Part shown: positions 10,571 through 23,547 of the stretch, in pieces
Layout: each line of letters begins with the position of its first letter
Position numbering within the stretch: position 1 is the first letter of the stretch
Assembly (NCBI GenBank): GCA_017311185.1
Contig: JAESUZ010004915.1
Location: 124,001-188,000 of the forward strand
Reading direction: 5' to 3'
Source: Proteles cristata cristata
Taxonomy: Eukaryota; Chordata; Mammalia; Carnivora; Hyaenidae
DNA length: 64,000 bases
The notes under the pieces: generated by a model
What the model was told of the DNA's origin: nothing
The model's database searches: none
What the model saw: the letters and a program-made list of their open reading frames with translations, nothing else
Program-made: the position numbers and the translations under genes

Positions 10571-13500
10571 GTGAATAGATGAAGAATCCTCTAATTAATT
10601 TTACTCCATCTGTTTCCCCTATCTTGGACTAATCTATTGAAGTGGAGGGACTTCCCTATTCCTGCATTGTCCATAGCCTCATCTAAAAAAAAATTGGTGG
10701 ATGGAGATGAAGAGATTACCCAAGGAAGCACCCAAGAATGTAGCTCTTGCTGTTCTTTCCTTGTTTCTAAACAATAAACTCCACCTACCAGTAATAAGAC
10801 CGATGATGTCCCATGGATGCTTGGTAGGATTTTGCTTATTCCCTCAGCTTCAGATTGAATCTTCATAGGCCATGTAAAAGAAATGGCCAACGCAGTTAAT
10901 TGAGGTATTTCTGGCCAAGAAAAAAAAAACAATTCAAGGAAAAAATTTTTTTGGATCAGGTTATGTAGCTAATTGCACAATTCTCTACTTATCTGGAATT
11001 TGGGAGCATGCCAGCCTACTAAATAAGACGATGCTAGACTAACATTTGGAATCCATCTGAGCCATTTGTTTCCTTTACTAAGACCAAAAGTCTAGCATAT
11101 TTTAGTATGTATAATATCTAAAACTGGAAGTTTGTGGAAAGCATGATATTTTGATTTAAAAAGTAAATGATGAAAATAGGGACAATTAAGAACACTACTA
11201 ACATGATGACAAATCCGTTCCACAATGTAGTGACTTACTCAGAATAAGAGTTAGCAAAAATACATTTGCTGGTTATTAACATCCCCCTAGTTACCTTTGT
11301 TTGAAATAATGTCTTTCACACTGTCGACAAATGGTGCATTATAAATTAACACAAGCATTCCTTTAGAACTTTATTACTTATTCAACTATCCTTGTATGTG
11401 CATTCCTGACATTATAAATCTTCTCAGAGAAGAGAGCAGCTTAGCAAAAGACAAGTCAATTTGTAATAAAGAATAAAGAGCAAGTGTGGTTCTAAAATGC
11501 ACTCTTTAGGAGTCTGTCCTGCTTTAAAGGGAAGACACGCAGCTGACTCTATCCATGTGTTATGCTGATGACCCAGTATCATCAGCTGTACGAAAAGATT
11601 TCAGGTTCTGACTGGAGGTGTCATATGTCATCCTCCAGATTTTCTAAGACACTCACTCAGAATGGCTCCTCCTGACTAGACTCACACATGGAAACCTCAA
11701 TTCAGTTGCCCAGTCTATTGTTTCTGAAGTCATTGTAATTTATCACCAGAATAGAGTCTAGTCATTAGCAAGAAGTACAGCCAATGTCAAGGTCTCCAGT
11801 AAATTGTGGCTACAGTCAGATGCCCACAGCAAGCCATTATTTTTGTTGTGGAATTATGTATCTCCTCAAAGATTTTCTCATGCATCTCTAATCTTTTGGG
11901 GTCTAAAAAGATGAAAATGCAGTGAGACATTCCTAGTGCCATGAATGGTACTCAGTAATCTAGTAAACATTCCAGAAATACTTGATGAAAGGAATGAAGG
12001 AAATCCTCAAAGAATAATCATTTCAACTGATGAAGCATATGATTACTTTTATCTGTGATTTAAACTCTTCCTACATCTATGAATCTAATAGAGCAATTTA
12101 ATAGACACAGTGAATGGGAAAGCTCTACAGAAGGGTACAAGGTGGTTAAGGGGATCAAACCAACACAACTTAAATAACACAAGACCAATCAAATACTGCT
12201 TTATATGGTTCCAGGAGCCACTAAACTCCTGGAGGGCACGAATGACATTCTGATTAACTGGTTTATCTATACAGTAGGAGACAGAGAAAGGGAAGACTAG
12301 CATGGGACGGGCTATTCAGAGGTGTTTTATCCTGATGGAACAGGCTCTCTCTATGTAAAGGTAGCTGGGATAGCATGGAAAAAATTCAGAATTTTTATAT
12401 CTCCACGGAGTTACAGTCTCTGCCACCAAGAACACAACAAGGTCTTCACATTCCTCTTGAATTAGTCTGTTTGGTTTTCTTCACTGATCATCCTTCCAAT
12501 AAATCTGCTGAAGATCCTCTTTATTTCGCTGGTATCTTCCCAAATTCCAGGGCATCCTGTCTATGCATGTGGCCTCTCCACAAAGATGATGTTTCAAAAG
12601 GATTAGAGGTGCTAATCTTTCTTCTATGTCAGAGTTATGCCAACAGCATGCTTAGTGGGAACAGGAAGGGGTGGTGAAGCAAAGGACAACAAGGGAAACT
12701 GTGGAGTGAGATCTAGGGATTTGGAAGCAAAGAGAAAACAGGGTGAGGAATGGAGGTATCCCTCTTGGTCTTTCACCTTTTGCTTAAACTTAAAAGTACT
12801 CCATGTTCCCAAGTCAGGGGACTGTGGAAGCCCAACAAACACTTTACCTTAGTTACTTAGGACTTGGTCATTCTAAATAATAACAAAGCTACAACTAAGC
12901 AGGCTTTTTGTGTTGACACATCAGTATGGAGGCTGCTGATTGTGCTTCCATCAGCAATTTATTCTTATAGACCAGAGAGGAGAAAAGGAGAGGGGCAACA
13001 AGGCTCAAGCTGTAGCTTCATCTTGCTTAAAGTGCTGATGTCAATGGTTGTTAACCACAGGTATTATGAAAAGTAGATGATGAATTATGTATCAATGTTT
13101 GTGTTGCCATTTTAAGACCCATAAAAAAACTCTCTGGGCCCAAAATACCACAAATTAAAAATGCAAATAATGGTAAATCAGACCAATTTGCCACCTGCTA
13201 TGATCTCTAGTGAGGTCCCATTGTGGAAGCTAAAGGTGTTGAGATGACAGTTTGTAATATGCTTGCAAACTTATCAAAATGGGAAGAGGAAAAAGGAGAG
13301 GAGAAGGAGGAGGTGTGTCTTTGTATTGCGGTAAGGAGAGTTCAAAGCACATATGAACTCAGGAGATACACAGCCAGGGAGCCAAGAAGCCAGAGGGCTT
13401 GAGTGAAGGCCCACCCATGGCCCAAGGCAGTAATGAAAGGCTGAATAAGTGTGTTGCCCCCACCATCCAGTGGAATCTGTATTTTGCACCTGTTTCTCAT

Positions 13501-13690
13501 GCTCTGAATATTTTTAGGATTTTTAAATTTTATAGGCCAACACCCTGGGAAAATAGACTTCCTTCAAGTTTGAAAAGCAGGCTGGTAGTATAAACAAATG
13601 CCTATTTAACATGCAAGAAATGGCTTGAAAAGTGTTTCCTTTTCCTTCACGAAAATATTTTTTAACCTGTGAAGGCTGCAGGTCTTAAAA
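10570..13690. other. Intron sequence with no gene recognised
   Basis: Mostly unassigned. A few L2-like phrases (CTCCTGGAGGGCACGAATGA at 12226) are seen. The minus-strand frame at 10591-10932 and the plus-strand frame at 12375-12677 look like chance. Confidence 0.5.
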
Positions 13691-13696
13691 GTAAAT

Positions 13697-13717
13697 TGTT
13701 GTTGTTGTTGTTGTTGT
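13697..13717. repeat. (TTG)7 microsatellite
   Basis: Seven TTG units followed by a T run, just 5' of a SINE. Confidence 0.9.
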
Positions 13718-13739
13718 TTTTTAAAAGAGAATCTGGCAG

Positions 13740-13906
13740 GGGTACCTGGGTGGCTCAGTCAGTTAAGCATCCGACTTTGGCTTAGGTCATGATCTCAAGT
13801 TGTCGGTTCGAGCCCCGCTTTGGGCTCTGTGCTGACAGCCAGCTCAGAGCCTGGAGCCTGTTTCAGATTCTGTATCTTCCTTTCTCTCTGACCCTCCCCT
13901 GCTCAT

Positions 13907-13964
<58 letters not shown>

Positions 13965-14002
13965 AAATAAGTAAACATTTAAAACATTTTAAAAATTTTT
14001 TT
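13740..14002 (+). mobile_element. Carnivore SINE with a long expanded (TC)n tract
   Basis: Head GGTACCTGGGTGGCTCAGTC with body and tail typical of the family. The CT region is expanded to 27 TC units (13909-13962). Flanked by a 15-bp duplication with one mismatch (aagagaatctggcag 13725-13739, aagagaatttggcag 14003-14017). Confidence 0.95.
13909..13962. repeat. (TC)27 microsatellite inside a SINE
   Basis: Uninterrupted TC units at the pyrimidine region of the SINE at 13740-14002. Confidence 0.97.
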
Positions 14003-14017
14003 AAGAGAATTTGGCAG

Positions 14018-15764
14018 AAAGCAACTCAAAGCACTTACTTATATATCAATCCCAGTACCCTCAGGGATCTGACTGTGTCACCCAAACCCTCTGCTTGACT
14101 TTCTGGTGATAGAGACTGTAATCAGAGAAGAGAAGGATCACAGATGTCAGGTGATGAGCTGTCATACGATGCCCCCCACCTGAGCATACACAGCTGTGGG
14201 GAGGATAGAGCACACATGCCAGTCAACAGGTCCATGCCAAGGCCAGAATCATCAGCTTCAAGTCTGAGAGCAAGATCCAAGGACTGTCTGATCTCAGGAG
14301 AAGGGACAGACATGAGTTCTGCCCACGCTAGCTCCTTTTCTATTTTCCTACCTCAGCATCTGGAGGAGCACGTTCACCAGGGCATTTGTTAATGAGTCAT
14401 CACAGGAAGTGAGCTAATTAATGTATCCTTTCATGACAAGTTTTCATTGCATCACAACGAATGCCTTAAGTTATGTGATTGTCCTCTCCTAGGGTTTCTG
14501 CCAAGAGTATCAGCCTCTAAAATACAGCGTACCTTGGGTGACAGGCATTCAGGTGGGATAAAGGAGGCCACTTTGCTTGATGACGACAAGAGCAGAGAAC
14601 AGGCTCTGGTGAGCGCAGCCATGCTTCATTCTCTCAAGGCTGAGGAATGGAGATCCAAGAGCCTGGCTCTGTAACCAGGCCTACCCAGCTCCCAATCCTG
14701 GTGCCATCTCCTGGTAACTGTGCAATCTCAGGCATCTATTGCAAATTCCTTTCTTACTTGGTAAACTGGGGGATTAGAACTGTAACATGTCCAAAATGGA
14801 ATGCCTATTTTCCCCAGCCAAACACTGGCTCTTAACCTAATCTGTGTAAATAAATAAATGAGTGGTGAGTGAATTAATGACAATGGCCTCCCAGGGTGCT
14901 GAAGGGAGGATTAAATTAGATGAGGAATATAAAACTCTGCAGGGAACCCAACCGACCCAGAACACATACATAATTCCTACCACCCAGAGCTCAGTGGAGA
15001 TGAGCCCACTGCATTTCCAACACACTTTGCTCCCAAAAGACGTAACTTAAGATTCAGCACCGCATCTACTCAGAGGGTCTTTCTGGTTTCGGCTAAGCTC
15101 CCTTCCCTTAACCTGTGAAGATCTTTCTAGAATGAGAACAACTGCTACGTATGAACTCCATGGTTAAAAACAGGCCAAGAGAATATTTCCAGTTGAAAAA
15201 ATGCAGACCACTGAAAGTGCATAAGCCTGGAGCGCTGCTAAAATATTGCTGTGGAAAGAAATGGCATGGACAGGAAAGACAGAGCAGCAGGGGAGGGGGA
15301 GGAAGGAAATGGGCAGGCAGAGCTCCTGCAAAATACAGACAGATTATTTTTTGAAAAATATCTCCGTGGAAAAGATTCATCACTACACACACACAAAAAT
15401 GGAGAAAAAATCATTTCCTCTACAAGTGTAACTATCAGTGTGAACTATCAGAGATAGGGAGAAAATGGAGACAGTTCTAGAGAATATGAGTCGATGAGTA
15501 GCAGCATAAATTAAATCAAATCGAAATGAAGGAGTTTTCTCTGAAAAAAGTTACAATGCTATATGAATTAATCATCATAGGATATTATTAATCAAGTATG
15601 CTGCACACCCCATCGACACACAGGCATATATTTTACTAGCAGCAGATTTACGGATTAAGTGTGGAAAACATGTCAGGAGGGTGGGATGGGAGTATGGTCT
15701 GTAAGCCCAGAGAATATTACGACTGGGTGGACCTCATTACAGAGCTATCCAAAAATCCAGCATT
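14018..15764. other. Intron sequence, one MIR, otherwise unassigned
   Basis: Overlapping frames of 60-95 codons at 14144-15457 have no recognisable protein. 14395-14460 contains homeobox-like TAATTAATG but nothing decisive. Confidence 0.5.
14690..14800 (-). repeat. MIR fragment, reverse
   Basis: GTAACTGTGCAATCTCAGGC and CTTACTTGGTAAACTGGGGG are the reverse MIR theme. Confidence 0.55.
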
Positions 15765-16455
15765 CCTGCAACAAACACTTATTAAGCCTGTAGTATGAGC
15801 CGGGCTCTAGGCTGGGTGCTGGGATGATGATGAACAAGATAAACAAAGTTCCTGCTCTCAGGACCTGATAGTCCAGGGGAGGGGATACACATTCTTCATA
15901 TAATCGTACAGATAAAAGAGGCTTTACAAATCATACTGAATGCTAAGCAGTAAAAGGGAGCTTTTAAAACGTGACTCAGTGTGACAGCTGATGGTGTGTG
16001 TTTAAAGATTTCTCTAAGGAGACAATGTGTAGGGGGTATGGGAGACCTACAAAGCCAGCAGGCAATGGGAAAGACGGTGCTAGGCATAAAAATTGCACAC
16101 GAAATAGATCAGTACAAGAGGGGAAAGAGGACTAGCTAGAGAACTGTAAGTGGTTCCACATTATAGGGAGGAAAAGGGAGAGGTGGCAGGTGATAGAGAC
16201 ACCGAAGAACATCACCTCAGCCGTGGCCTTACCACCTAATAAGTTGGCCTTCATTTTCGGGTAAATGAAGAACCACCAGAAGGTTTCAGGAAATGAGTGA
16301 GTGACTCATACGTGCACTTTGGAAACACCCACTGTGCCTGCTGTAGAAAATGGACTGGAGGGGACAAGGCTGGAGGAGTTGGACAACTGCTGTTGGAAGG
16401 GAGGGAGGACCTCCTAGTAAGGGGGTGAGTGGCACATGAGGGCAAAAGAACCAAT
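15765..16455 (-). mobile_element. Antisense L2 3' fragment
   Basis: Begins ACAAACACTTATTAAGCCTG, then GGCTGGGTGCTGGGATGATG and GTTCCTGCTCTCAGGACCTG, the reverse of an L2 3' end, followed by decayed inner sequence. Ends against the SINE at 16461. Confidence 0.6.
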
Positions 16456-16460
16456 ACATC

Positions 16461-16668
16461 AGGGGGTACCTGGGTGGCTCAGTCAGTACAGCACCTGACT
16501 TCCCCTCAGGTCATGATCTCGCAATTCACAAATTCAAGCCCTGCGTCGGGTTCTGTGCTGATAGCTCAGAGCCTGGAGGATGCTTCCAATTCTGTGTCTC
16601 CCTCTCTCCATGCCCCTCCCCCACTTGTGCTCTCTCTGTAAAATTAATAAAAATATTTTTTAAAAAAA
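16461..16668 (+). mobile_element. Carnivore SINE
   Basis: Head GGGTACCTGGGTGGCTCAGT, body and A-rich tail. The 11-bp duplication accaatacatc / accaacacatc lies at 16450-16460 and 16669-16679. It follows directly on an antisense L2 fragment. Confidence 0.93.
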
Positions 16669-16679
16669 ACCAACACATC

Positions 16680-17344
16680 TCAACCTCCAAGGGACTCAGC
16701 ACAGTTGCAGCAACGGCACAGTCAGAAAAGGTGGCCATCTCCTGGCTGTTTCCAGGACACCTTGCTTGTCTGTGAGATGCAGGGATCCTGCTTCTTCAGC
16801 CTCTGGGGACTCTCTGTGCTTCCCAGCAGGGAGCTATCGCAGTGCAGAGACACAGAGAGGGGATGCAGAGAAGTGCAGGCTCCTTATCTTCCCCTCCAAG
16901 GTGGAAGCCCCATGGAGTAGCAGCAGGGCAGGAGAGCAATGAGGATTCCAATCTTCCACCCTGGCATCTGGAGGTAGAGAAGGGTGCGGCCCAAGCCAAA
17001 CTGTTCATTGCTAGAGTAGAGGTACTGGAAAGTGGGTTCAGAAGTGGTATCCCCAGAATAGAAAGAATTCTACTGGATTTTAATCTTTCCAGTGCATCTT
17101 CCACATTCTGAGGGTGTCTTTCTCTACTGGCTGCAGTGACCATGTAAACATTTCATTACAGGAAAATGGCTAAATCTTATCTCAGAGTTTTTTCAACTGG
17201 AACTAGTATTAGCACAAATAAAGGTATGAAGTAGATCTCTCCCTCTTCTTCCTCCAAGTTTTTGGATGTTGAGCAGGAGGATCCTAGGGGCAGGCTTTTC
17301 TGGGCACTGACAATCCTCCCTGTGTGCACCCAGTTGAGTATAGG
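16680..17344. other. Intron sequence with no recognised element
   Basis: Moderate GC, antiparallel chance frames of up to 115 codons at 16796-17143, no known protein. Confidence 0.5.
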
Positions 17345-17782
17345 GGTATAAATTAGCCTTAGCATTGCTGTAACAGAGTACCATGAACCTGAGGTCTTAA
17401 AACACAGAATTGATGCCTTCATAGTGCTGGAGGCCAAAAGTCCAAAATCAAGTTTAGCAGGGCTATCTTTGCTCTGAAGGCTCTAGAGTAAGATCCTTCC
17501 TTGCCTCTTTCTTGTTTCCTGAGATCTTTGTCTTTTTGACACATCACTTGAATCTCTGCTCTGTGGTCACACAGTGATCTTCTGTGTGTTCCTATCTCTT
17601 ACCCTGTTCTTGGAAGAACATGTTTATAAGGACTAGTCTTTCAGGGTTAAGGGCCCATTGTACCCCAGTAGGACTTCATCTTATCTAATTACACCTGCAA
17701 CACCTTATCTCCAAATAAGGTCCCATTCTGAAGTTTCAGGGAGGGTGTTAATTTGGGGGAGACACTATTCAACCCAATACAG
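17345..17782 (-). mobile_element. MaLR-type LTR (MST/MLT1-like), reverse orientation
   Basis: Solo LTR of the ancient ERVL-MaLR class read in reverse: TTGCTGTAACAGAGTACCAT, GTGCTGGAGGCCAAAAGTCC with AAAATCAAG, CTTATCTCCAAATAAGGTCC, and the terminal TTGGGGGAGACACTATTCAA. Non-coding and decayed. No internal region is seen next to it. Confidence 0.72.
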
Positions 17783-18429
17783 TGGGGTAGAGCATCAGGT
17801 TGGGATAAACTAAGAAAGGCTGAGAAAAGAAACCAAAACAACCCGGCAGAACAGGGCAGGATAGAAGGCCAGAGGTCAGTTATTTCAGGAAACCAAACAC
17901 AGTCCTAAAACTAGGAGGTTAGTCTGGAAGTCAAGGGAGAGATTGCTGATGCTTTCTACTGGCCAAGACCCAAGAAGAGAGACAGAGATACTAGAATTCT
18001 GTAAAAGTGGGTATGTGTGGTATTGGAGGGAAGAGGGAGGTTGCTGACAGACGCAGTGGGGGACACTTGGTATTGTGGCACTGCACCTTTTCAAGTATTG
18101 GGTTTGGGAATAATATACATAAAACACACTGATTACAGAATTCTTAGAAAATCTAGAAAAGCAGCAGGAACAAAAAGGTCGATGTAAATTGCCACCATCT
18201 AAGAATAATTCATATCTTGGTATGTTTCCTCCTAGTGCTCCCCCTACACCCAGGCACACAAAATGTGAATAGAACTAGAATCTGATGAGGAAACATTATC
18301 ATCGTTTTTTGTTTTCCACATACACTTTATCCTCATTCCCGTTTTCTCCCACTTCTCCCAAGAAATCACCCACCTCAATGTATTTAATAATGTATTTATA
18401 TTAATTATGAACATACATATGTATATATG

Positions 18430-18595
18430 TGCTGTTTACTCAGGAACTATCTCTTTTGCACCTACCATATGCAGAGTCCTAGAGATTGGGAACACTTAGA
18501 GACCATCAAAACCCTATAATTGCTGTGCCCTCTTGGAGCTTACATTCCAGTGGGGGCTATGGAAAAATATATTGTTGAGTGTTTATAAGTTACAT
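18430..18595 (-). mobile_element. Antisense L2 3' end
   Basis: TTGCACCTACCATATGCAGA and CTCTTGGAGCTTACATTCCA with GTGGGGGCTATGGA are the reverse L2 terminal theme. Confidence 0.6.
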
Positions 18596-18599
18596 AAAA

Positions 18600-19450
18600 G
18601 GGATTATGGTACAAAATTATGGCCCTTCTGACTTTTTCCGTCCACACCATGTTTTTTATGGCCTATCCATGTTGCTCTAGGTAAACCTAGCACACTGCCT
18701 CTGTCTGCTGCCCAGTACTGCATTCCGTGCATTTGCAGCCTTCCACTTCCTCATTCCCACAGTGATGGACATCTAGGCTGCTCTCTTGTCACCACAAATG
18801 ATACAGCAAAACAGACCCCTGTAACCACATGTGGTCCCATTTAAGTGTTCACAGGACAGGCCCAGAAAAGAATACTCCTGGTTAAAGTCACTAAGCACAG
18901 CCGACTGCTCCCCAGAAGGTGCGCCCTTTGGGGCTGTGGTCTGCCATGTGCTGCCAGCTCTGGGTATTATCCCGCCTTCTCACGTTTGCCAGTATGAGAA
19001 ATGTAGTTATCGTAATTTGCATTTCTCTAATAGCTAATGAGGTTGAACCTTTCTTCACATGTTAGTGAGCCATTTGCATTTCTCCTCTCCATGAACTGCC
19101 TCTCCCTATCATTCCCTCACCCACTTTTTAATAGAATTTCTATTTGGAGTATTTTTAAATTTTCTTTCAGGAGTTCTTCATCTGTTCCAAATACTAGTCC
19201 CGTGTCTATTTCAGACACTGCAAATATCTCCTCCCTGTCTATCACTCGTCTATTAAATCTGTCTATGGCACCCTGTTTTGAAGAGAAGCGCTTATTTTTG
19301 AAATGATTTGTGTATTTAGTCTTATTAAAAAAAAACTCTTCCCCACCCAAGGTCACAAAGATATTCTCCAGCATTACATCTCCTTTTTCTTCTATGACTT
19401 TCATGGATCCACCATTCACTTTTAAGTCTTAAGTCCAACTGGAGTTTGCT
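18600..19450 (-). mobile_element. Antisense L1M (ORF2/3' region) fragment
   Basis: Reads in reverse as decayed L1. Markers are GTGATGGACATCTAGGCTGC, GTAATTTGCATTTCTCTAAT followed by AGCTAATGAGGTTGAACCTT, and a stretch ending near CTTAAGTCCAACTGGAGTTT. No intact reading frame. Confidence 0.7.
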
Positions 19451-19869
19451 TTTGTATGGAGGGTGAGCTTGCATGGCCTTTCTGCCTTTCTCCTTCTAGG
19501 GAGCTGGTCCCCCAGCATCGTCTCCTCAGGAATCCAGCTTCCCCCCACATATCCGTGATGCTGCCTCCACCATACACCAATTCCCAGATACACAGGTTTC
19601 TGCTTCTGTACCTTCTTTTCCTCCCAGCATCCTATCTAACCCTTCCTCTACCCACTCCTCCACAGTTTCATTTCAAAGTCTCTGATTTATGACCTATTAC
19701 CAGATCTGGAGACCTACTTTTTGTTTCCTGTGCATGGATCTGTTTTATGCAATGGTGACAAAGTCTTGTCATAAACAATTTGGAATCCTGGTTTTCTTAC
19801 TGAATATTGTAACTTTGGCATTGCCCCTGTGTAATGTCAACGCTTTATAAGTAACAGTTCCTGGAAATT

Positions 19870-20370
19870 TTGGGGGTCCTGTGTTGAGAGTAAAACTTCT
19901 CCATCATCTTAGGTTGTACTGCATGGGTCCTGTGAATTAACTAACAAAAGACATATTAAGAGGAGAAAAGAGAGTGTTTTTCATAGACATATAGAAGTGC
20001 AGAGAAGAAATGTCTCCTTGAACAATTAAGACAAGGGTTTATATACCATCTTAGAAAAAAAGGAGGAGAGAAAAGAGTTTCTAAGGAAAAAGAGGACTCT
20101 TCTTAGGAAACACATGAGTTTTTAGAGGGAAAATGGAAAGCATGAGAGTTTGTGATGTTCTCATCTGGGTGCAAGTAGACAATCTCCTTTTTAGCTGTTA
20201 CCCTCCCCCCACCCCTGACCCACAGGATTTGTGACAGCTATTTTGTGGGAACATGCTGCTACAAAGTTTTTTTACAAAAGTAAAAGAAGTTTGGCTGCTG
20301 GTCTGTTCAGAATTTTTCCCTTAAAATAATTTCATGACATTCTGATCAATAAAAGTCAATCTCTGACAAT
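19870..20370 (-). mobile_element. ERV-type LTR fragment, reverse orientation
   Basis: On the minus strand there is a TATA-like TATATAAACC (about 20037-20046 on the plus strand as GGTTTATATA) upstream of pyrimidine-rich CACTCTCTTTTCTCCTC text, a layout typical of a class I retroviral LTR. Non-coding. Family not assigned. Confidence 0.45.
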
Positions 20371-20384
20371 TAATTCACTGAGGC

Positions 20385-21085
20385 CCCACCACGGAACAAC
20401 TTCTGTGGTCCAGTATAAGGGGAGGGTAGGTCCCAGGGACTGAGGAAGGGCTACGTGACGAAGGATATTCATCCCTGGCCAAGGAGACAGACAGACCTGT
20501 GTAGGGGAGGAAAATAATTTTTCCTTCACCCTCTGAATTCACAGTTGAGAGCCATGTAGTAAAAGAAAGACTAACAAGAGGAAAACGGACGTTCAGCAGC
20601 ATGTCTATCTGATGTATACAAGGGAAACACCCAGAGAAAAGTGAGTAACTCTCTGAGGTGGCTTAGAATTCAGAATTAAATACAGTCTTGATAGGGAAAG
20701 GGGTGGGGGATGTGTACCTCTCAGAGGAAATTATTTTTAGGTAAGAAGAATGGGCCCTTAGAAGAAGAGATGGGAGGTGTGACAATTTGTGACAGAGTCT
20801 GTCAGGTCGGTGGGGGGGGGGGGCTCTTTTCCTGTGATGAGTCCACCTTCCCTGGTTGATGAGGGTCCCATGGAGGGGATTCATAGAAATCAATTCCTTT
20901 TGGAGGATCTAATTTCAGGCAGATAAGGGGCATTCACAGAAACCCTTCCCCCTCATTTGCTGTTTTTCAAGGACCCACAGTTCAAAATAATCGCTATACC
21001 AAAAGGGCATATTTTGGGGTGGCATGTCCTGAACTCCTACAAGTCATTTTTGGGATGGCATATTCTGCTATCCTTCACTGGCTAC
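20385..21085 (-). mobile_element. ERV-type LTR, reverse orientation
   Basis: In reverse it starts AAGGATAGCAGAATATGCCA and runs through TTTGGTATAGCGATTATTTT to ACTCACTTTTCTCTGGGTGT, then TCTTGTTAGTCTTTC. The start resembles the LTR at 23910-24480 (AAGGGCAGCAGAATGTGCCA, GTTGGCATAAAGGTTATTTT), so the two are probably related. Non-coding, no flanking internal genes. A run of 12 G lies at 20812-20823. Confidence 0.5.
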
Positions 21086-21350
21086 CTGGTAATGTCTGCA
21101 CCCAGACTCAGTGTCCACAGTGTCACCTTCAGCCATTCTCTCTGAAATAGAACCCACTGCTCCCAGGGGCTGGTGACAACCCATTCACAAGGGAGATTGG
21201 GACACCCTCATTTTATGAGAGTCTCCTTCTTGTAAACACCCACTAGTTGGTAGCCCTGAGCAGAATCAGAAGACAAATCCTGAAATCTTTGATACTCCAG
21301 ATGCAGGACTGACTTGGTAAGAAGGCCTGTGAGTTCACATCCATCCACTA

Positions 21351-21377
21351 GCCAGCCCAGCCCAGCCCAGCCCAGCC
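21351..21377. repeat. (CCCAG)n short tandem repeat
   Basis: About five CCCAG units. Confidence 0.95.
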
Positions 21378-21781
21378 AGTGCATGGGCCAGGCTGGACTA
21401 GGGTAGCTTCATGGCCAGCTGCCAGTGGACTTTTCACCATTTTTGTTGAAATTCTGTGAAAAAGACACTTAGAAGACGCCTGGAAATTGCACATTAGGGT
21501 TAAAGGACTAAGTGGTAGAGCAGAGATGGGGAAAGCCTAAAAAATGTGAATGAATGACCTGAAGGGCTATTAGGAAAGAAAAGAGAAAGCCATTTTCTGT
21601 ATTTCCTAATGATCAATAAGAGCTAGAATTAAAAATCAATACTAAGAGGACAAAGATCACAGATTCGTTTTCCAAATGGCTTCAGCAACATGACCCAGAT
21701 AGTTTTAATCTACTTCTACTGAATTAAGCCACAGTGAGAACCAGCACCAAACCATGACAATAACATGTGATGGTCTTGCCT

Positions 21782-21802
21782 TGCTGCTGCTGCTGCTGCT
21801 GC
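21782..21802. repeat. (TGC)7 trinucleotide repeat
   Basis: Seven perfect TGC/GCA-class units in intron sequence. Confidence 0.95.
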
Positions 21803-22089
21803 ATCCAAAACTGGTTGAAAAGTTCCTTGTCAGATGCAACAGCTCAGCCTAGAGCAGTCAAAATTTGGATTCTCCATGAGATTCCCTATTTAGTAAGAGT
21901 CATGCAGGAATAAGGGACAAATAAAGAAATCACCCATCTTCTTCTTAAATTCTTATCAAAGGAATAAATGATGTAAAAAATAGTAATAACAATTCAGATA
22001 GCACCCAATAGTATACAAAGAGAAGTGAGCCTCCCGTTCCTTAACACTCTCCCTCACCCCAATCTTGATTCCCAGATTCAGCCTCATTA

Positions 22090-23345
22090 AAAATTGCTTT
22101 TATATCTGACATAAATATTTTATTTGTACATAGGCATATATTCATATGTATGTGTAAATATATATGTATTTGGCTTTTGTCTTAAAAGTATTAAGACATA
22201 CTCCATACTCAGTTTCCAGCTTGCTTTATTTCACTTAATAATAAAATCTGCAGAGATCTCTCTCCACATCCACATCTACAAGTCCACTCCTTTCTCCCCA
22301 AGATCTATAATAGAAGGGCTCCAAAGAATAGACATACTGTAATTTCTGTAACATTCCCTTCTATGTGGTCCTTTAGGTTACTTCCAGCTTTTATTTTAAT
22401 AAACAATGCTGCGATGAACATCCTTGCAGCTTTGTGCACTTTTGTGTAACTGCAAGCTAACCTCCTTAAAGTGGAATTGTTGGGTCCAAGAACAGAGACA
22501 TTTAAAATCATGCTTCAGACTTAACAACTGCTCTCCCAAAGGGCGGTTCAAAATTATACATGTCATCGTTGGGCTAAAACAGTATCTTTCGTACTTCCCT
22601 TGCCCACAGTGAGCATTAACACACTTTACTTCCTAACTGTGGGTTTTATAGGTAAGAAATGGCCACTCAATGCTCTTTGCCTTTGAATTTTCTGAGTAAA
22701 ATTAAACATTTTGCTTATTGTTCATTTGTGTTTCTTTTACTGTGAATTGTTGGTTCCTATTCATTGTTGGTTTCTTGGTTCATTCCTCATCTAGTTTTTA
22801 GTTTGTAAAAATTATTTGTATGAAAAAGAAATTGGGGGCAGCTGGGTGGCTCATTTGGTTGAGCATCCAACTTTGACTAAGATCATGATCTGGTGGCTCA
22901 TGAGTTCGAACCCTGTGTTGGGCTCTGTGAAGACAGCTTTGAGCCTGGAGCCTGCTTTTAGATTCTGTGTCTTCCTCTTTCTCTCTGCCCCTCCCCACCT
23001 CGTGCTCTCTTTCAAAAATAAATAAACATTTAAAAAATTTAAAAAGAAAGAAATCAGACCTTTCTCTAGGTTGCGTGTTGCAAATTTTTTCAGCTTGTTG
23101 TCTTTTCATATCGCTGAGGGTATTCTATTCTGAACAGCAACGTTGTTCAAATTCTATATGCTATTCTCTGTCATTCTTTTGATTCGGATTTCTCAATTTC
23201 ATGTCATGCTCACAAAGGTCTCCTTACTCAAAGATTATCAGAAAAATGGACACGTTTTTTCTCCTAGTGTTGCTACAATTTCACTTTGGTGTATTTAACT
23301 ATTTAATCCATTTGGAATTCATTTTGGTGTAAGTAAGAAATGCTC
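22090..23345 (-). mobile_element. Antisense L1M fragment, interrupted by a SINE
   Basis: Reverse L1 themes: TTCCAGCTTGCTTTATTTCA, GGTTACTTCCAGCTTTTATT with AACAATGCTGCGATGAACAT, then after the SINE TTTAATCCATTTGGAATTCA and TTTGGTGTAAGTAAG. The SINE at 22834-23045 sits inside it. Confidence 0.72.
22834..23045 (+). mobile_element. Carnivore SINE inside an antisense L1 fragment
   Basis: Head GGGGGCAGCTGGGTGGCTCA, GAGCCTGGAGCCTGC body, and an AAATAAATAAACATTT tail. Flanking A-rich duplication (aaaaagaaa) is approximate. L1-like sequence resumes on the far side. Confidence 0.9.
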
Positions 23346-23547
23346 TTACCTTCTTGACAGCAACATTCCTCAGCTCCTTCCAGTTAGTCACCAAGATTTG
23401 ATTCCACTTGCAGAGTCCAAGACTCCTATCTGCAAATATCAACCAGGGAATCTTAAGGCAGCAAGAAGGTGGCTGCCAGAGCACATAACTACCTATTTGC
23501 TCATCAAACCCCAGATACACATATTTACACTGTAAGTAGTTTTCTTT

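Larger units (their letters stand above)
21086..22089. other. Intron sequence, two small tandem repeats only
   Basis: (CCCAG)n and (TGC)7 are the only structures noted. Confidence 0.5.
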